A DNA stretch of 64,000 bases from Laspinema olomoucense D3b (GTDB lineage: Bacteria > Cyanobacteriota > Cyanobacteriia > Cyanobacteriales > Laspinemataceae): positions 1 through 64,000 of the forward strand of contig NZ_JAMXFA010000010.1 in assembly GCF_025370785.1 (NCBI RefSeq), written 5' to 3'. Under the pieces are notes generated by a model. It was not told the DNA's origin. It saw only the letters and a program-made list of their open reading frames with translations, and made no database searches. Numbering within the stretch: position 1 is the stretch's first letter; every line of letters begins with the position of its first letter. The translations under genes and the position numbers were made by a program. Below are positions 11,404 through 22,750 of the stretch, piece by piece.

Positions 11404-11648
11404 GCTGTTGTCTCCACCTCTCGTGTTTTACTGCTTGGATTAACAATTAAACTGTTTTTGGGTTGGTTGGCTAGTTGGAACTTTTTACAAGAAGCGATCG
11501 CCACGAATAGTGGCGATATAACAGTTAACCCTAAGTTGCAATACTCAGGATATTGCTTTTATGACTTTATTCTATCTTGCCTCAGCACTGTAGGGGTTTT
11601 AGCCTCAGTCCGGGCAACTCTCCTACAGGGTGGCTGGGAAAACCCCAT

Positions 11649-11748
11649 CAGGACTTACGCAATCTGTAACAAGAATCCCTAAATGTAGAGGCGATTCGGG
11701 AATCGCCTCTACATTTAGGGTTGGTCCTCCAAAAATGCCTAAGTCCTG
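11649..11748. mobile_element. MITE-like element with internal perfect hairpin
   Basis: A 100-base element bounded by the inverted terminal repeat CAGGACTTA (11649-11657 and 11740-11748). Inside, a perfect 20-base stem (11677-11696 with 11701-11720) with a CGGG loop contains GTAGAGGCGATT. It has no coding capacity. Non-autonomous elements with GGACTTACGCA-like ends are familiar in cyanobacterial genomes (recalled). No clear target-site duplication is visible. The surrounding spacer (11404-12058) between dnaK and the small winged-helix gene holds no convincing gene. Confidence 0.65.
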
Positions 11749-12058
11749 CTGATGCTGTAATGACTCCCCAGAATATCGGCTTTTTCTGGCTTGTGGGAGT
11801 TGACTTTTGGTCTTGAGTGGGTTTTCGGAGGCTAAACTAGAGATTGAGGAGTATTGCCGATCGCCTCGGTGGAGGGGGTTGGCTGGCAAGCAAAAGCATT
11901 GATGGTGTGAGGGGCGAGACTTACCGCTTCCCGGTGTTTTTCCTGGCTGCTGTACAAATGGTACGGTTTATGACCCGTTTCGGGTTCATTCAGGACGGAT
12001 AGCTGGAGGAAGGTAAGCCACGAATCGACGTTAACGCATTATTCCCAGGAGTTGGAAA

Positions 12059-12322
12059 ATGTCGTCGTTTGGATATTTTCGCCTAGAACCCCGGCCCGAA
12101 CATATTCGGGCGGTACTTGAAGCCCTGAAGCAACAAGATGCGATCGCCCCCCAAGAGTTGGCTAAATTGTCTGGATTGACGTTAACTCAAGTCAAATGTG
12201 TACTGAGTGAATTAGAACTCAGGGCAAAAATCAAAATTCTCCGTCGCGATTCTACCCCCCGGGTCCGCGTTACCTTGGTGAAGCGATGGGAATGCAACAG
12301 TCCGGACCTCAAAACTTGTTAG
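12059..12322 (+). CDS. Small winged-helix domain protein
   Basis: An 87-residue protein, all soluble. Residues 14-65 look like a winged helix: helix EHIRAVLEALKQ, a short turn, APQELAKLSG, a probable recognition helix LTQVKCVLSELELRAK, and a two-strand wing (IKILRRD, RVRVTLVKRW). This suggests DNA binding, perhaps as a transcription regulator, but no target can be named. AGGAG lies upstream of the ATG at good spacing. It stands alone between the MITE spacer and the vanW-like gene. The function is inferred from predicted fold only. Confidence 0.7.
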   Translation: MSSFGYFRLEPRPEHIRAVLEALKQQDAIAPQELAKLSGLTLTQVKCVLSELELRAKIKILRRDSTPRVRVTLVKRWECNSPDLKTC

Positions 12323-12973
12323 TCTATTTCTCGATTGTGGGAATCTTGATTAAGCTTTGAAGCGTTTAGAACCCAGACCTATCTAGTAGCATATCCCAGA
12401 AAATGCGGCGGCGTCGCGATTTCCCTAATCTCGGCATCGCCTCTTTTTTGTCCCAGTTTTCAAAGGCGGCGATCGCTTTTTTGCAGCGGTAGGGAGCAAG
12501 ATGCTCCCACTCCTTTGTAGAATTAGGCAATTCCTACAAGACTCCCTCTCTAACAATTTTCCTTTTTATAGATAAAAACTGCCCCTTCATTAACACAATA
12601 AGTAGAGGCGATCGCCTCACCCTGAGTTATAATCCAAAAAACCAATTGACTCCCGTCCATCAAACCAGTCCCCCTCATTTTTAGGGGAATTTTTCCATGC
12701 CTCGGTTAGCTATATTTCCAGCATTTTTTCAGGGTCCTATTTTTTCAAGCAGGGATATAGGCAGGATGAGAGACCGATAGGGACAAAAAATTGGGTTTTT
12801 GGCCCAGATTTGGGATTAAATTGCAGAGGTTAGGTGAAAAACCCGGTTTTTAGCCCTTACGGTAACGGTGTCTTAGGGGGAACTTTCACCCTTCTCGAAA
12901 GGGAGTCTATTTTTCCCAACAAAGATAATTTTAAGACAATCTGTTCCCGCATTCTTTACTATACGGTAAAACA
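12323..12973. other. Non-coding spacer with HIP1 and a short hairpin
   Basis: No convincing gene on either strand. It holds a hairpin GGGAGC-AAGAT-GCTCCC (12492-12508), part of a phrase common as a dispersed cyanobacterial repeat, an extended HIP1 palindrome (GAGGCGATCGCCTC near 12604), and a CCCCT/AGGGG hairpin followed by TTTTT near 12671. The last could be a weak terminator. Confidence 0.5.
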
Positions 12974-13789
12974 ATGAAGGCCAATTTATTCAAACCACTT
13001 TCCAAATTTAACCGGGCGCATCTTCTCACCAGAGTCAAACAAGTTATTCCGCCTTCTTCCAAGCGAAAGGGAAAACTTACTCAACGATACATAGTTGATT
13101 TAATCACTGGTAACCTGGGAAAGTTTGTAAAAAACCCCCGACTCTCACCCGGGATGCTAGAATTATTTGAATGTCAAATAATTGTTAAACAAATTATCCC
13201 TAATAACAGTTATTTAGAAAATAAAAAGCATAATTTAGCCACAGCGATCGCCTGCATTGAAAATGTCCCCATCCACCCGGGTCAAATCTTTTCATTTTGG
13301 CATTTAGTCGGAGAACCCAGCCAACAAAAGGGATACCTAGAAAGTCGGGCGATCGTCAACAATCAACTAAAATACGAGTTTGGTGGCGGTTTATGTCAAC
13401 TCCCCGGACTCCTGTATGTTTTAATCCTCAAAGCCGGTTTAAATGCCCTAGAACGCCATCCCCATTCCCAAGATATCTACACCGAAGAAACCCGTTTCGC
13501 CCCATTGGGTTCCGATGCTACAGTAGTTTATGGATACAAAGACTTTCGATTTCAAAATACCTTATCCGTTCCCCTCTGTTTCCGCTTCACCCTGCTGCAT
13601 GAAGCAATTATTGCAGAACTCTGTTCCACTCAACCCTTGGAAGAATTCAGCGTAGACTTTAAAGTAGAACAATTACCGGGGGGAATTAAGCAAGTGGAAA
13701 CCCTCCGCTATTCCCAACTCACCGACTCCCGGGAAAAAATCACGACAACGATTTATCCCACCTTGGACCCTGATGCTGCTTTGTTGTAA
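12974..13789 (+). CDS. VanW family protein
   Basis: Belongs to the VanW-like family, named after an accessory gene of vancomycin-resistance clusters but widespread and of unclear biochemical role. The hallmark is the central region: VPIHPGQIFSFWHLVG (about residues 96-111), KGYLESRAIVN, and the FGGGLCQLPGLLY motif (about 137-149) with its conserved Cys. HPHSQDIY and GSDATVVYGYKDFRFQN follow, both typical. The protein is 271 residues with no signal peptide or membrane helix. No resistance genes surround it, so a resistance role is unlikely here. It starts at ATG 12974 with no strong ribosome binding site and appears monocistronic. Confidence 0.85.
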   Translation: MKANLFKPLSKFNRAHLLTRVKQVIPPSSKRKGKLTQRYIVDLITGNLGKFVKNPRLSPGMLELFECQIIVKQIIPNNSYLENKKHNLATAIACIENVPIHPGQIFSFWHLVGEPSQQKGYLESRAIVNNQLKYEFGGGLCQLPGLLYVLILKAGLNALERHPHSQDIYTEETRFAPLGSDATVVYGYKDFRFQNTLSVPLCFRFTLLHEAIIAELCSTQPLEEFSVDFKVEQLPGGIKQVETLRYSQLTDSREKITTTIYPTLDPDAALL

Positions 13790-13924
13790 GTTTATGGTAT
13801 CAAATCTGAGGGCGATCGCACTCCTGCACCGGGTATTTTGCTCGAAAAAGCCAGAAACCCCCGGGTTTAAACGATATCAACTTCTGTCTGCAAACTTCAT
13901 ACCGTTATCACCTAAAGCGGGTAA

Positions 13925-14136
13925 ATGCTTTTAAAAATCATTCAACTGGATAAGAATTTTTTGCTGAACCCACCAGCAAATTATCTAAACTCCATGCCAA
14001 AATAAATAAATGTGTGATGCAAAACTATGACTTTCAACCTACCGATGATATTTTAGAAAACTTGTGGCAATTGAACGGAGAACTCCCGGACAAAGAAGCG
14101 CGAGGCGAGTCTATTTTAGGTTTACAAGCCGCATAA
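13925..14136 (+). pseudogene. Possible frameshifted remnant of a small gene
   Basis: Two overlapping reading frames look protein-like. The first starts at ATG 13925 (MLLKIIQLDKNFLLNPP) and stops after 26 codons. The second is open from 13954 and ends at 14136 with LHAKINKCV then an acidic stretch (DDILENLWQLNGELPDKEARGE). From ATG 14017 the second frame would give only 39 residues, with no ribosome binding site. A frameshift near 13950-13975 would join them into one protein of about 70 residues. I do not recognise the product. The C-terminal frame could instead be a real tiny gene. Confidence 0.25.
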
Positions 14137-14203
14137 AATTAGCTCAAAATCATGGTAGAATAGGACCTCATTTCCCCATACTTATGCAGGACCCGTCGCA
14201 TTT

Positions 14204-15511
14204 ATGAATCCCCAAATTAGACCGATCGCTGTAGATTTATTTGCCGGTGCAGGCGGGATGACCCTGGGTTTTGAACAGGCGGGTTTTGACGTGCTTGCAG
14301 CAGTAGAAATCGACCCGATCCATTGTGCCACCCATGAATATAATTTTCCAAAATGGAAAGTCTTGTGCAGAAGTGTGGTAGAGGTAACTGGGAAAGAGAT
14401 TAGAACCCAGTCGGAAATCGGCAGCCGCGAGATTGATGTGCTTTTTGGAGGTCCCCCCTGTCAAGGCTTTTCCCTGATGGGTAAACGCGCTTTAGATGAC
14501 CCGCGCAATTCCCTGGTGTTTCACTTCATCCGCATCGTGACTGAACTCCAACCGAAGTATTTTGTAATGGAAAATGTTCGGGGATTAACCATCGGTCCCC
14601 ATAAGCAGCTTTTAGAAGAAATTATCGATAAATTTCACCACTGCGGTTATCAGGTTCTGACTCCCTATCAAGTGCTTAACTCGGCTTATTATGGTGTTCC
14701 CCAAAATCGCGAACGGCTCTTTTTAATCGGATGTCGCGAGGGATTGTCTTTACCGAACTATCCCACCCCCATTACCAATCCTCCGGGATGCAAAAAGTTA
14801 CGCAATTTATCGGATCTGCCTGCAACGCCAACGGTTTTGGAGGCGATTCGAGATTTGCCAAGGGTAGAACAGTATGCGGAATTGCTCGATCGCGATTGGA
14901 TTTCCTACAAATACCCACCCGCAAGTGCTTATGGAATTCAGATGCAGGCACTCTCTGCACCTTCTCACAATTACGCCTATCCCCGGGAGGGCGATCGCAG
15001 CATTCTCACCGGAAACCATCGCACCCAGCACACCCAACGCGCGATCGACCGCTTCAAAGCCACCCCTCCGGGCAAATCCGAACCCATCAGCCGCTTCCAC
15101 AAGCTAAATCCCCAGGGATTATGTAATACATTAAGAGCAGGAACCCCCAGTAATCGCGGTGCTTATACTTCCCCTCGTCCCATTCATCCCTTTGAACCCC
15201 GTTGTATTACCGTTCGGGAGGCGGCGCGTCTGCATTCTTACCCCGATTGGTTTCGCTTCCATGTCACCAAATGGCACGGATTCCGCCAAATCGGGAATTC
15301 TGTTCCCCCCCTGTTAGCTGAAGCGGTTGCTACAGAGATTATCCGGGTGTTAGGGATAGCACCGATTTCTCCTTCGGTCCCGAGACTACTGGGAAATCCA
15401 GAATTGTTGGAACTGCCGATGTCTGCCGCAGCAGCACAGTATCAAGTTGATCCGCACACCATCGAACCGCGATCGCGCCGCCCCTTAAACCCTAAAGCAT
15501 CAGTACCCTAA
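14204..15511 (+). CDS. C5-cytosine DNA methyltransferase, orphan
   Basis: Methylates carbon 5 of cytosine in DNA. All main motifs are visible: FAGAGG (residues 13-18, SAM binding), GGPPCQGFS with catalytic C86, ENVRG, QNRERLFLIG, and the C-terminal RFRQIGNSVPP-type motif (here GFRQIGNSVPPLLAEAV). The variable target-recognition region lies between about 190 and 320. No restriction nuclease is adjacent, so it is an orphan. Cyanobacteria commonly carry an orphan enzyme of this type that methylates CGATCG (Synechocystis M.Ssp6803I, slr0214, recalled), the core of HIP1, which is abundant in this window. That specificity is a reasonable inference, not proven here. The 30-residue Pro/Arg tail after about 400 is probably disordered. 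Confidence 0.93.
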   Translation: MNPQIRPIAVDLFAGAGGMTLGFEQAGFDVLAAVEIDPIHCATHEYNFPKWKVLCRSVVEVTGKEIRTQSEIGSREIDVLFGGPPCQGFSLMGKRALDDPRNSLVFHFIRIVTELQPKYFVMENVRGLTIGPHKQLLEEIIDKFHHCGYQVLTPYQVLNSAYYGVPQNRERLFLIGCREGLSLPNYPTPITNPPGCKKLRNLSDLPATPTVLEAIRDLPRVEQYAELLDRDWISYKYPPASAYGIQMQALSAPSHNYAYPREGDRSILTGNHRTQHTQRAIDRFKATPPGKSEPISRFHKLNPQGLCNTLRAGTPSNRGAYTSPRPIHPFEPRCITVREAARLHSYPDWFRFHVTKWHGFRQIGNSVPPLLAEAVATEIIRVLGIAPISPSVPRLLGNPELLELPMSAAAAQYQVDPHTIEPRSRRPLNPKASVP

Positions 15512-15920
15512 AGGTTAGAAACCCGATGTTTTGACACAATTGCTGCAAGGAGAGTCATAAATCCGGGCCGTGAAATCTAGTTTCGGGTCCCACTTATTAA
15601 ATCCTGTACCGACGCCCTAGCTGACAGATAGGTCCCTCGTTTCCTGCTCACATCCCAGTTTCCTGGCTCCCTGGGTTCAGTGCTTCGGCCCTGGTATCTA
15701 TACCAGTAGCTACATTGTATTTATCAAAAGCTCTAGGGGCGATCGCGATGCCAGTCTATCTTATATATACTCGCCCCCGCATAGGCTGGTTTATTCGTTT
15801 AAGGCCCCACTCCCTTTCCGGGTATGAAGCCGCGCCCACAATAGGAACCTGCCCTCGAACAGGCGAGGGCATCGGTGAGTTAACCGCTACTCCCGAGTCT
15901 GATGCCACCCCAGGGTCGGA
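15512..15920. other. Non-coding spacer with a possible dispersed repeat
   Basis: No gene seen. Bases 15583-15614 (a TCCCAC-TTATT stretch followed by ATCCTGTACCGAC) resemble 32066-32094 in the cpc leader. A perfect small hairpin CTGGTAT-CT-ATACCAG lies near 15690-15705. Both may be structural or regulatory, with no firm assignment. Confidence 0.4.
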
Positions 15921-16283
15921 TCAGCGCAGAAGTTGTTTAATAGTTTGAATCAGTTCGGCGGGGCGAAATGGTTTCGTGATGTAGGCATCCGCTCCTTGTT
16001 TCATGCCCCAATATCGATCAAACTCTTGACTTTTGCTCGTACACATGATAACCGGAATATTCTGGGCTTTCGGGTCGTTTTTTAACCACCGACAGAGTTC
16101 ATAACCGTTCATTTTAGGCATCACAATATCGGTGACGACTAAATCCGGAGGCTTAGCCTGAATTTGTTCTTTGGCTTCTAATCCGTCGGATGCTTCAATC
16201 ACTTCCAAGCCGCTTTTTTTCAGAATGTCCGATACCATTTCGCGTACCGTACCGCTATCATCCACAATTAGAATTATACTCAT
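15921..16283 (-). CDS. Single-domain response regulator, CheY/PilH-like
   Basis: A stand-alone receiver domain of 120 residues. It has the acidic pocket (VDDS near residues 7-10), the phospho-acceptor Asp in VVTDIVMPKMNGYELC (about D52), a conserved Thr/Ser (MCTSK) and the Lys of ITKPF (about K104). The closest style is PilH/TaxP-type regulators of phototaxis and type IV pilus motility in cyanobacteria, inferred from the MPKMNGYELCRWLK signature. No chemotaxis genes are adjacent, so the partner kinase is unknown. A strong ribosome binding site (GGAGGGA) precedes ATG 16283. Confidence 0.88.
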   Translation of the reverse strand: MSIILIVDDSGTVREMVSDILKKSGLEVIEASDGLEAKEQIQAKPPDLVVTDIVMPKMNGYELCRWLKNDPKAQNIPVIMCTSKSQEFDRYWGMKQGADAYITKPFRPAELIQTIKQLLR

Positions 16284-18779
<2,496 letters not shown>

Positions 18780-18879
18780 TAATTTTAGAATTTAGATATT
18801 AGTAGTGGCCTACAACTCAAAATCCCTGAATTCCCAACCCAGAATTCTGGCATCTAAAGACGCTCCTTGCTTGCAACCA

Positions 18880-19806
18880 ATGCTGCAACTGTCCGAACAA
18901 CCACGCATGAAAACGCTGGCTTCCTTAGACGACGCTTATGAGCTCTGTCGCCAAATCACAGCGAAATATGCCCGCACCTTTTACCTGGGTACGCTGCTGA
19001 TGCCAGAAGCGAAACGGCGGGCTATTTGGGCGATATACGCTTGGTGCCGTCGCACAGATGAATTGGTGGACGGACCTGGAGCAAGGTTTACCACCCCAGA
19101 AACCTTAGATCTGTGGGAGGGTTACCTCGAATCGATCTTTGCTGGAGAGGCGATCGAAGATACTGATGTGGCGATGGTCGATACCGTGGAACGCTTTTCC
19201 CTGGATATTCAGCCCTTTCGGGATATGATTTCCGGCCAGCGCATGGATCTGTACCGCAGTCGCTATCAAACCTTTGAGGACCTGGAGCTGTACTGCTACC
19301 GCGTAGCCGGTACCGTGGGCTTGATGTCCTTGCCGGTGATGGGAATTGCGCCCGTGGTCCGGTCTTCTCCTTGGGAGACTGAGGAACCTTCGGACCCATC
19401 ACAGGAGGCAGTCGCCCTCGGCATTGCCAATCAACTCACCAATATCCTGCGGGATGTGGGGGAAGATGCGCGTCGAGGTCGGATTTATCTGCCTCTGGAT
19501 GAACTGGCTTTGTTTGACTACACGGAAGAGGACCTCTTAAATGGGGTCGTCGATGAGCGATGGCAGCAACTGATGCGCTTTCAAATTCAACGCGCCCGCA
19601 AGTTCTATGTCAAGGCAGAAAAGGGCATTTTAGCCCTGAATCCCGATGCGCGGTGGCCCGTCTGGTCCGCGACGATGCTTTACAGCCAAATTCTCGATGC
19701 GATCGAGCGCAACGAATACGATGTATTTCGTCAGCGCGCGGTCGTCCCCCGTTATCGCAAGATGATCTCTTTGCCTTTAGCATGGCTGAGGGCGCAAGTT
19801 CTGTAA
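18880..19806 (+). CDS. crtB: Phytoene synthase
   Basis: Condenses two geranylgeranyl diphosphates to 15-cis-phytoene, the first committed carotenoid step. Both aspartate-rich Mg-diphosphate sites are present: DELVDG after YAWCRRT, and NILRDVGEDARRGRIYLP. YARTFYLGTLLMP near the N-terminus is also typical. I place the start at ATG 18880 (MLQLSEQPRMKTL), giving 308 residues as in known cyanobacterial CrtB; an in-frame GTG at 18805 would add 25 poorly conserved-looking residues. The gene is about 100 bases downstream of crtP on the same strand and is followed by a strong terminator, so the two form one transcript. Confidence 0.95.
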   Translation: MLQLSEQPRMKTLASLDDAYELCRQITAKYARTFYLGTLLMPEAKRRAIWAIYAWCRRTDELVDGPGARFTTPETLDLWEGYLESIFAGEAIEDTDVAMVDTVERFSLDIQPFRDMISGQRMDLYRSRYQTFEDLELYCYRVAGTVGLMSLPVMGIAPVVRSSPWETEEPSDPSQEAVALGIANQLTNILRDVGEDARRGRIYLPLDELALFDYTEEDLLNGVVDERWQQLMRFQIQRARKFYVKAEKGILALNPDARWPVWSATMLYSQILDAIERNEYDVFRQRAVVPRYRKMISLPLAWLRAQVL

Positions 19807-19880
19807 GGAAACCTGGTTTAGATAGAGATTTTCGGCGATCGCATCCAGAGGAGATCGCAACCCCGCCATCAATTGAGCGC

Positions 19881-19922
19881 AAAAATGGAAGTTTGGCCTA
19901 AGCAAGCCAAACTTCCATTTTT
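19881..19922 (+). terminator. Rho-independent terminator of crtP-crtB
   Basis: A perfect 17-base stem (19881-19897 with 19906-19922) with an 8-base loop; the descending arm ends in a T-run. It lies 75 bases after crtB. The spacer from here to 20275 contains no convincing gene. Confidence 0.85.
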
Positions 19923-20275
19923 TATGGCTACATTTTGCCAAGAAAAATTGACTGTGCTTTCGGAACTGCCTCGATTGTGGTAACGAACGAGGCATAGCTG
20001 AGTGGGTGTTCATTTACCTCTTGAGGAAGATGACAAAAGCCAGGAAATCCGGTCTTATCAAGAAAACCGTGACTAAAGATTTTTTCTGCTATTTGCACTC
20101 AATTCTCTGTGGTTCTTTCGGCGCGATCGCTTGTTTTCCCCCGCCTGAGCCGATGTTTTAGGGATTAGCCTACAGTCCGACCCAGATTGAAATTACAAGC
20201 TTTTCCAGCGGATAGGCTTTATCATAGATTACAAGAAATTTCTATTTCTTAACAAATATTAAAGATTTAAAAACT

Positions 20276-21343
20276 ATGTGCTCTATGACTCTCTTAAGCG
20301 ATCTGCCCAAACTGCTGATTCAGCCCAATGACGCGGCTACGGGAACCTGTCTGGCGAACCTGGGATTTCAGCCCGTTCCCGCAGTGCCCCTCCTGTTTTA
20401 TCGCATCGTGACCAAGAGCCAACTCAAGGAGATATTCTGGCAATTGAGCAATCAGCTTGGAGAGATGGCGCAAAGCGCCTCGCGGTTCTGTGTCACCCAA
20501 ATATCCTTAGACTCAACCCATCTACTGTTGGAATTTCTGAAAGCACAGCCGCTGATTTCAGTAACCAATTCCATCAAATATGCGTGGTTTTTGCGACTGC
20601 TGCTCCAACAAGGGATATTTTTTAAATATCAACCCATTTTTTGCCTAAAATCGGGTCAGATTACCGCTTATGAATGTCTTGCTCGCGCCCTGGGCGATCG
20701 CGGACAGTGCTACAGTGGCGGAATGTTAATTGAGGCGGCGATCGCCACGGATTTATCCAAGGAATTTGATGAACTGGCGCGGACTACTTGTATCGAATCC
20801 ATTGGGGAGTTTAAGAGCGATCGCCAGTTTTTTGTTAACCTTTTACCTAATGCCCTCATTCAAAATCCGGACTCAATGGAACAGAATTTACAACAAGTTC
20901 TGGATTTAGGATTACGCCCGGAACAAATCGTTTTTGAATTAACTGAAGTGGAAGTTTTGGCACAAAGCGAAAAACTCCCGCAGCTTATCGAACGAATGCG
21001 TGCCTGGGGATTTGGAATTGCTGTTGATGATCTGTGTGGCTGTGTCTCAGTGGACCACTATGCAATGGAACTCCGACCTGATATCGTGAAATTAGACCGA
21101 CGTTTGATTCACGGTTGTAGCCAGTTTACCCTCAAACAAACTTTAATCAAAAGTGTGCTAGAGTCGGCTCACTCTGAGGGAATTCTGGTTTTAGCTGAAG
21201 GCTTAGAAACCATTCAGGATATCCAATTTTGTCAGGAGTTGGGGATAGATTTTGGACAGGGATTTGGTTTAGCTCGTCCGGAGGCGCAACTCCAGCAACA
21301 GCAATTTGAGCGATGGGATTTAATGAGGTCTAAAGCCTCTTAG
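20276..21343 (+). CDS. EAL-domain protein, probable cyclic-di-GMP phosphodiesterase
   Basis: The EAL domain (about residues 110-350) would hydrolyse cyclic-di-GMP. The signature is YECLAR instead of EAL, but the metal-binding Glu is kept. Other catalytic positions look intact: FVNLLP (Asn), FELTE (Glu), DD in VDDLCGC, the Lys in VKLDR, the Glu in LAEGLET and the Gln in GQGFGLARP. The usual DDFGTG loop is altered to DDLCGC, which could affect dimerisation or activity. The first 100 residues show no recognised sensor domain and no membrane helix. ATG 20276 is followed by a second ATG at 20285; the true start could be either. A terminator follows at once, so the gene is monocistronic. Confidence 0.88.
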   Translation: MCSMTLLSDLPKLLIQPNDAATGTCLANLGFQPVPAVPLLFYRIVTKSQLKEIFWQLSNQLGEMAQSASRFCVTQISLDSTHLLLEFLKAQPLISVTNSIKYAWFLRLLLQQGIFFKYQPIFCLKSGQITAYECLARALGDRGQCYSGGMLIEAAIATDLSKEFDELARTTCIESIGEFKSDRQFFVNLLPNALIQNPDSMEQNLQQVLDLGLRPEQIVFELTEVEVLAQSEKLPQLIERMRAWGFGIAVDDLCGCVSVDHYAMELRPDIVKLDRRLIHGCSQFTLKQTLIKSVLESAHSEGILVLAEGLETIQDIQFCQELGIDFGQGFGLARPEAQLQQQQFERWDLMRSKAS

Positions 21344-21344
21344 G

Positions 21345-21368
21345 GAAGCAGCGATCGCTTCTTTTTTT
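21345..21368 (+). terminator. Terminator of the EAL gene
   Basis: GAAGC and GCTTC pair around a loop containing GATC, followed by a run of T. It starts two bases after the stop codon. Confidence 0.7.
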
Positions 21369-21444
21369 ATGGATGCTCAGGATTATACAGGGTAAAAACC
21401 CCTTTGGAATTGTGGGGGTCCAATTCCCGTGGATGACTTCTACA

Positions 21445-21485
21445 AACCGAAAAAAGAACCGCGATCGCAGAAGGTGCGATCGCGG
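21445..21485 (-). terminator. Terminator of the RNA-binding protein gene, built from two HIP1 sites
   Basis: On the minus strand CCGCGATCGCA pairs perfectly with TGCGATCGCGG around a 5-base loop, followed by TTCTTTTTT. It lies about 90 bases downstream of the RRM gene. Each arm contains a full HIP1 octamer. Confidence 0.8.
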
Positions 21486-21572
21486 AAATATTCTGCCGAA
21501 AAACAATCCATCGGATTTTTTCCCCCTCTAACCCGTCACCTTGATGCAGATTTAGCGGGAAATTCCCTTGAA

Positions 21573-22112
21573 TTAGGAGTTGCTGGCTTGAGCTGCCAAC
21601 ATCTGCTTGAGCTTTTCTAGCTCCCCAGCCCAACGAGGATCCGGTTGTACTGACTCCGAGTCTTGGCTGCCACTGCTGCTGCTGTTGCTGCTGCCCGTTG
21701 CGCGTTTCGACTTGTTGCCGCGAGCACCACCTCCACCGCCTCCGGTAGTGGGTTTAGCCACCTTACTTGCAGCAGGTGTGGGTGTGGGTGTGCTGGTTGT
21801 TTCCGTTGCCTCACCCGTCTGTGAGGTGGGTGCGCCTTCTTGTTCCTCATCACCTTTCCCCTTCTTGCGAGGCAATGCCTTTTCAATCTTCAAAGGGGTA
21901 TCTTGGAACATATAACCGTTGAACTTTTCGATAAATTCGTCGGCTTGCTCGTCATTTTTCACGGTAACGAATCCGAATCCGCGACACTTGCCCGTCTTGC
22001 GATCGGTAATGACTTTAGTCGTCACAGAATCACCAGCTTCAGCAAAGACGTCTTGCAATTCTTTGCGATCGACTTCTTTTGGCAGATTACCTATATAAAG
22101 ACGAATCGACAT
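21573..22112 (-). CDS. RRM RNA-binding protein with conserved C-terminal peptide
   Basis: Binds single-stranded RNA through one RRM (residues 1-80): RNP2 is LYIGNL (5-10) and RNP1 is CRGFGFVTV (43-51). A low-complexity region rich in Thr, Pro, Gly and Ser follows (about 95-155). The last 22 residues (DPRWAGELEKLKQML and on) look like a conserved amphipathic helix. This layout matches Synechocystis Rbp3 (slr0193, recalled), reported with Rbp2 to help locate photosystem mRNAs at thylakoids, rather than the short Gly-rich cold-shock Rbp1 type. A strong ribosome binding site (TAGGAGG) precedes the ATG, and a terminator follows the stop. The leader to about 22260 is probably untranslated. Confidence 0.9.
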   Translation of the reverse strand: MSIRLYIGNLPKEVDRKELQDVFAEAGDSVTTKVITDRKTGKCRGFGFVTVKNDEQADEFIEKFNGYMFQDTPLKIEKALPRKKGKGDEEQEGAPTSQTGEATETTSTPTPTPAASKVAKPTTGGGGGGARGNKSKRATGSSNSSSSGSQDSESVQPDPRWAGELEKLKQMLAAQASNS

Positions 22113-22192
22113 TCGAGATACCTCCTATCTTTTGGAAAATCAATTAAATACAAAACTTTCTTTGTTGACTCGATCAGTTAGTTCCTGCCTTC

Positions 22193-22204
22193 GTCGTTAA
22201 CGAC
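22193..22204. promoter_or_regulatory. Palindrome upstream of the RRM gene
   Basis: GTCGTTAACGAC is a perfect 12-base palindrome about 80 bases before the RRM start codon. It could be a dimeric regulator site. No regulator is implicated. Confidence 0.3.
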
Positions 22205-22317
22205 TTAAAGCGAGAGCTTTCCTGTCCTTTCATTACCCTTATATCGCACAAGGGTAAAAGGAACGGCTTGGCTTTTATCAATCGGTTCACTGTTGCTCAC
22301 CCAACCCTAGGCCTACC

Positions 22318-22485
22318 CTATCGAAAAAAATACGCGCCAACACATTGCCTCGAACGCTTGTGACAATTTGGTGAAATTTTAGGGAGGGCATTGGATCTTT
22401 CAGGATTCCTTTCTTCTGCTTTTGATAAAAATCTGCTGTAGGAAACATATCCTCTATCCGGGGCTTCCAAAGCACCGACGAGCAT
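22318..22485 (-). CDS. Possible small protein of 55 residues
   Basis: ATG 22485 has AAGGAG 9 bases upstream. The product is basic, with several Cys and Arg near the C-terminus, and is not recognised. The frame is also open and protein-like for about 25 codons upstream (INFTLEPFEVYIGG) back to stop codons near 22568, but without ATG, GTG or TTG. It may therefore be a longer gene with a rare start, or a decaying gene. It lies in the 870-base spacer between the RRM gene and the M48 homologue. Confidence 0.3.
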   Translation of the reverse strand: MLVGALEAPDRGYVSYSRFLSKAEERNPERSNALPKISPNCHKRSRQCVGAYFFR

Positions 22486-22750
22486 ACTACCGTTCTCCTT
22501 AATACCACCTATGTAAACTTCAAACGGCTCAAGTGTAAAGTTGATGCGTTTCTCAATATGGGCACTCTCTTACTCACTCTAACAGAAATGGGTGATTATC
22601 TCCCATCCCATTACTTTTTTTGGCCTCAATCGAGCCACTCTTTAAAATATCACAGCTTATGCAGGTGAGCTAGTAGTTGGCTCAAAATTTTTTCCTTTCC
22701 CGACTATAAATTTTACCTGAAGCTGATCACTATGGAATATTTTCCCCATG

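Noticed and set aside
18805-18879. Longer GTG start for phytoene synthase
   Set aside because: The added residues are unlike CrtB; the ATG at 18880 gives the family length.
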